Source of the DNA: Paracoccaceae bacterium
Lineage (GTDB): Bacteria > Pseudomonadota > Alphaproteobacteria > Rhodobacterales > Rhodobacteraceae
Direction of reading: 5' to 3'
Assembly (NCBI GenBank): GCA_024742705.1
Contig: JANSXZ010000001.1
Coordinates: 241,208 to 305,207, forward strand
Length of the DNA: 64,000 nucleotides
Below the pieces are notes generated by a model, which was not told the origin of the DNA, did no database searches, and worked only from the letters and a program-made list of their open reading frames with translations. Of this stretch, positions 61,042 through 64,000 are shown piece after piece (the first letter of the stretch is position 1; every line of letters begins with the position of its first letter). A program made the translations under genes and the position numbers.

Positions 61042-63724
61042 TCACACGAGGATCATGTCGTCGTCGAACATGGCCAGGGTTGCACCTTCGAAGGTGATTT
61101 GCGTGCCCTGGTCCGAAAAAGTGACCGCGCCGCCGGCCTGCGCCAGATGGGCCCGCGCGGCCGCATCGTCGGCGTAGCCGAAGCCACGGAATTCGACGCT
61201 GTCCCACGCCTCGAGATCCATCACGCGGTTGGTGCCGCCCTGCGCCGCGTCAAAGACGAAAACGTCGCTCATCCGGCCGCCTGTCATCACGTTCGATCCG
61301 GTGCCCCCGTCCAGAGTGTCGTCGATGCCCCGGGCGCGCATCCACGCTTCCAGCGGCGCCGTTGTCGCGTTGATGAATTCGCGGCTCTGGCTGAAGCCCT
61401 CGACAACCTGCTCGCGCGGGCCGCCCGCCGCCAGAACGCCGAGCCAGCCCGCGACGCCGGCCGCGTCGCCCTGGCGGCCGAAGACGTTGTTGTAGAGCAG
61501 ATCGACAAAAGCCGCATTATCCAGCGTGCCATAGGTGTTCTGGAACTCGGTGCTGGCCACGAACCCGGTGACCGCCGATGCAAAGGGCGTGCCGCTGCCC
61601 AAGGCGGTGGTAAAGCCCTGAAATCCGGCGAGATCCGGCTCGCGATCCAGCGTGGTGCGGTACAGCCGGTAGACGTCGTCGCTCCAGATGCTGTCGGTCT
61701 GGCCCTGGGTGAAGCTCTGCACCTCGGCGGCGGTTGCGGCGCGGAACTCGGCGCTTTCCGAAAACCCGAGCACCACCTCGGCGCGGCTGGCGCCCGTTGC
61801 CAGCTGCGCCAGCCATCCTGCAAGGCCGTCGGCGTCGGGGGCGCGGTCGAGAACGGTCTGATAGAGCAGCGTGACGAAGCCCTCGGCGTCCAGCGCGCCA
61901 AAACGCGCCTGAAACTCGGGGCTGGCGATGAAGGCGTCCGAGACGCCCACGAGGTCGCGCGTGCCTTCGAACAGATCGGTCACCCATCCCAGATGGCCCG
62001 CCGCGTCTGGCCCCCGATCCAGGGTGGCACGGTAGAGCCGCGTAACCTGGCCGGACAATTCGGGCGTGAACGCGATCTTGAGCCCGTCGCCATAGAGAAA
62101 ATCGTCTCCCGCGCCGGCCTGCAAGTGGTTCGCCCCCAGAATGCCGTTTGATCCGGCGCTGCCGTCGAGGCTGTCATTGCCGCCGCCGGACACGATGTTC
62201 TCCACCGCGGAGATCACCAGAGCTTGGCCATCGAAAGTGCCTGTGCCGGCGCGCAAATCGACAGAAACCGGCGCGGTGCCCCGCACCAGAACCGCGGTGT
62301 CCGATCCCGCGCCGCCGTCCAGCCCGGCCTCGTTGGGGCCGGGCACCAGCGTGTCGTTGCCGGGCCCGCCGATCAGCGTATCGGGCCCGGTCAACCCCTC
62401 GAGAAGATCGTCGCCTGCATTGCCGGACAGAACGTTGCTGTTGGCATCGCCGCGCAGGGTGTCGTTGCCTTGGCTGCCGGTGAGGTTCTCGATCGAGACA
62501 TAGATGTCGCCCTGCGCGGTGCCGGTGTTGCCGCCGGGCTGATCCAGCGAAGCCTGCACGCCGACCTGAACGCCTTCGTAGCTGGCGGTGTCGGAACCCG
62601 CGCCACCGTCCAGCCTTTCGCCGGGCAGGCGGCTGCCCAGCGTGTCGTTGCCGGCCTGCCCGAAGAATTCGGACGGTCCCGCGCCGAGGTTGCCCAGAAC
62701 ATCATCGCCGCCGCCGCCGAACATCGTGTCGTCGCCGTCGCCGAGAAGCGTGTCGTTGCCCTCGCTGCCATAGCGGGGCACCAGGAACCGCTGCGCATCC
62801 ACCGAGGCGCTGGTGTTCCATGCGACGAAGTTCGGCGTGATGGCCGGATCTTCCGCCGAGGACAGGCTGGCAACAAGTGTTTCGGGGCCGATCTTTTCGC
62901 CCGATGTCGAAAATTGCTGTGCTGCGATGCCGCCGGGGGTTTGCCAGGCGGTCACGAAGCTGGTGCCGCCCAGATACACCGTGCCGGCGTCGCGCTGATC
63001 GCCCTGCTGGTTTGTGTTCAACAGGAATTCCGGGCCGCGCGCCGTGCCGTCCGGGCCGAAGATGCGCCCGTAGATGCCGCTGGCGTCGCTGTCCAGCGCG
63101 CGCCAGGTGACAAGATAGTTGCCCAGATCCAGGGCCGTCACCTCCGGATCCACCTGCGCGCCCGTCGTGGTATCGTTGACACGGAATTCAAGCAGCTGCG
63201 GTTGCCCGTTCCGGTCCAGCTGTTGCGCGTAGATCCCCCCATGAATCTCCGTCCCGGCTCAGCGATTGCCAGGCCACTGCAAGGTTGCCGTCCGCCAGAA
63301 CCGCCACCGACGGATTGAACCCGCCAAAGTTGCTCTGGCCGGAAATCAGAATATCGGTGCCGACGGGCTGCAGGTCGCGGTCGAAGACCCGCGCGAGGAT
63401 GTTGTCGGCCCGGCCCGGCGCGGGGCCTTCGAACACGATCAGCGACGCCGCTGAAGGTGCTGTGGCGGTGTTCTGCAAGATCTGGGCGATATCCGGATCG
63501 CGCTGGAAGTCCTGGGTTTCGTCGTTCACGCGGAACTCGGCGCCTATGGGGCGTCCGTCGTGGGCAAAGACCTGGCCGAACACGCCAAACCCCGACCCGT
63601 CCTGGTTCTCGGATCTCCAAACCGCGACCGATCGTTCCGGATCGAGTTGCAGGACGTCGACATCGGATTTTCGCGATGTCTGAAAGGTATTCAGCTGCAA
63701 CGGATTTCCTGTTGGCGTCACCAT
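61042..63724 (-). pseudogene. RTX/DUF4214 secreted protein, frameshifted in a G6 tract
   Basis: Two frames together give a protein of about 894 residues. The 5' frame starts at ATG 63724 (after GGAGGACATGCC) and ends out of register near 63188; the 3' frame runs from about 63234 to 61042. One base too many in the C6 run at 63235-63240 (G6 on the minus strand) explains the break: dropping one G restores DGDS-WGIYAQQLDRNGQPQ. The N-terminal part has repeats like SVAVWRSENQDGSGFG; RTX nonapeptides (GSEGNDTLLGDGDDTMFGG) follow; DUF4214-like repeats and a C-terminal tail (FVFDAAQGGTNRVMDLEAW ... MILV) close it. That tail is homologous to the giant RTX gene. A sequencing error, a true inactivation or a slippery switch are all possible. 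Confidence 0.85.
63235..63240 (-). other. G6 homopolymer at the frameshift
   Basis: A run of six C on the plus strand (six G on the coding strand). Reading five instead of six joins the two open frames of the RTX gene without other changes. Confidence 0.9.
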
Positions 63725-63737
63725 GGCATGTCCTCCA

Positions 63738-63757
63738 TGTTAGTCAGGCTTGACCTA
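63738..63757 (-). mobile_element. Probable terminal end of an IS481-like element
   Basis: The transposase stop is at 63755-63757, and the element probably ends just beyond it, near a TGT at 63738-63740 (TGTTAGTCAGGCTTGACC on the plus strand). IS481 ends usually begin with TGT. The exact end and target duplication cannot be seen because the other end is outside the window. Confidence 0.4.
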
Positions 63758-64000
63758 GGTGTTCAGTCCCGGCATCTGGTGGATCGGATTTAAGATGAAT
63801 CGATCTGGTTCTGATGTCCAGATTTTGCAGATGTATTCGTAGGGCGTGAGCCCGCTGAGCGTCTTCAATCTGCGGGCAAAGTTATAAGCGGCCAGGAAAT
63901 CGGCGAGATGGCTGCGCAACTGTTCATGGCTGTCGTAGTGGTAGCGTTTTACCGTCGCATCCTTGATGGTGCGGTTCATGCGCTCGACCTGGCCGTTGGT
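63755..64000 (-). CDS. IS481-family transposase, C-terminal part (5' end outside window)
   Basis: The last 81 residues of a DDE transposase (TNGQVERMNRTIKDATVKRYHYDSHEQLRSH begins the visible part; NGQVERMNRTIK carries the last catalytic Glu; LAAYNFARRLKTLSGLTPYEY is typical of IS481 elements of alphaproteobacteria). It reads leftwards, so the 5' part lies beyond the right edge. The stop is 30 bases from the start codon of the RTX gene, whose ribosome binding site is immediately downstream. Confidence 0.88.
   Translation of the reverse strand, partial: TNGQVERMNRTIKDATVKRYHYDSHEQLRSHLADFLAAYNFARRLKTLSGLTPYEYICKIWTSEPDRFILNPIHQMPGLNT

Overview
The window reads as chromosomal DNA of a GC-rich alphaproteobacterium, most likely of the Rhodobacterales (Paracoccaceae/Roseobacteraceae). 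This rests on gene content: a class I lysyl-tRNA synthetase, a TRAP transporter, NsrR-like Rrf2 regulator, HugZ-like FMN protein, pqqABCDE with a PQQ alcohol dehydrogenase operon, a tRNA-Sec gene, and an IS481-type element. It is a reading of family signatures, not a phylogeny.

Layout. 1-22 kb is mostly housekeeping and small accessory genes: the 3' part of gltX, a GGCT-fold protein, an NsrR-like regulator, the ybbA/ybbP-type ABC pair divergent from tesA, a solitary and apparently shortened RAYT transposase-like gene, a cold-shock gene with a clear terminator, ettA, nadD, dacB, TerB-like, class I lysS, DUF4864, a pectate-lyase-fold orphan, HugZ-like, an outer-membrane protein, an orphan ParA, and a run of short genes (ABM, zf-TFIIB, DUF427, hemerythrin, DUF5665, histidine phosphatase). 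22.1-33.4 kb is one giant RTX gene (about 3757 residues) with an alpha-helical N-terminus, many nonapeptide blocks, an embedded CHRD domain, a DUF4214 region and a C-terminal secretion-type tail.

33.4-48.7 kb is a PQQ-dependent alcohol oxidation locus. On the minus strand one tightly overlapping operon encodes a PQQ dehydrogenase carrying the Asp-Tyr-Asp signature of lanthanide-dependent enzymes, a cytochrome c fused to a MoxJ-like binding protein, two further ABC binding proteins, a beta-propeller protein, an ABC-2 exporter-type pair, a DUF1194 vWA-like protein, and a NitT/TauT-type permease and ATPase. Divergent from it, across a 560-bp spacer with repeated CTGTCCGG motifs, lie pqqA, B, C, D, E and a gamma-glutamyltransferase.

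48.8-60.7 kb holds an SH3-like periplasmic protein, htpX, a thiolase/FadB-like beta-oxidation pair, tRNA-Sec, an M24 peptidase convergent with a TRAP operon, and pssA-psd. The right end (61.0-64.0 kb) holds a second RTX/DUF4214 gene whose C-terminal tail is clearly homologous to that of the giant gene; it is broken by one extra G in a G6 tract, and the end of an IS481-like element abuts its ribosome binding site.
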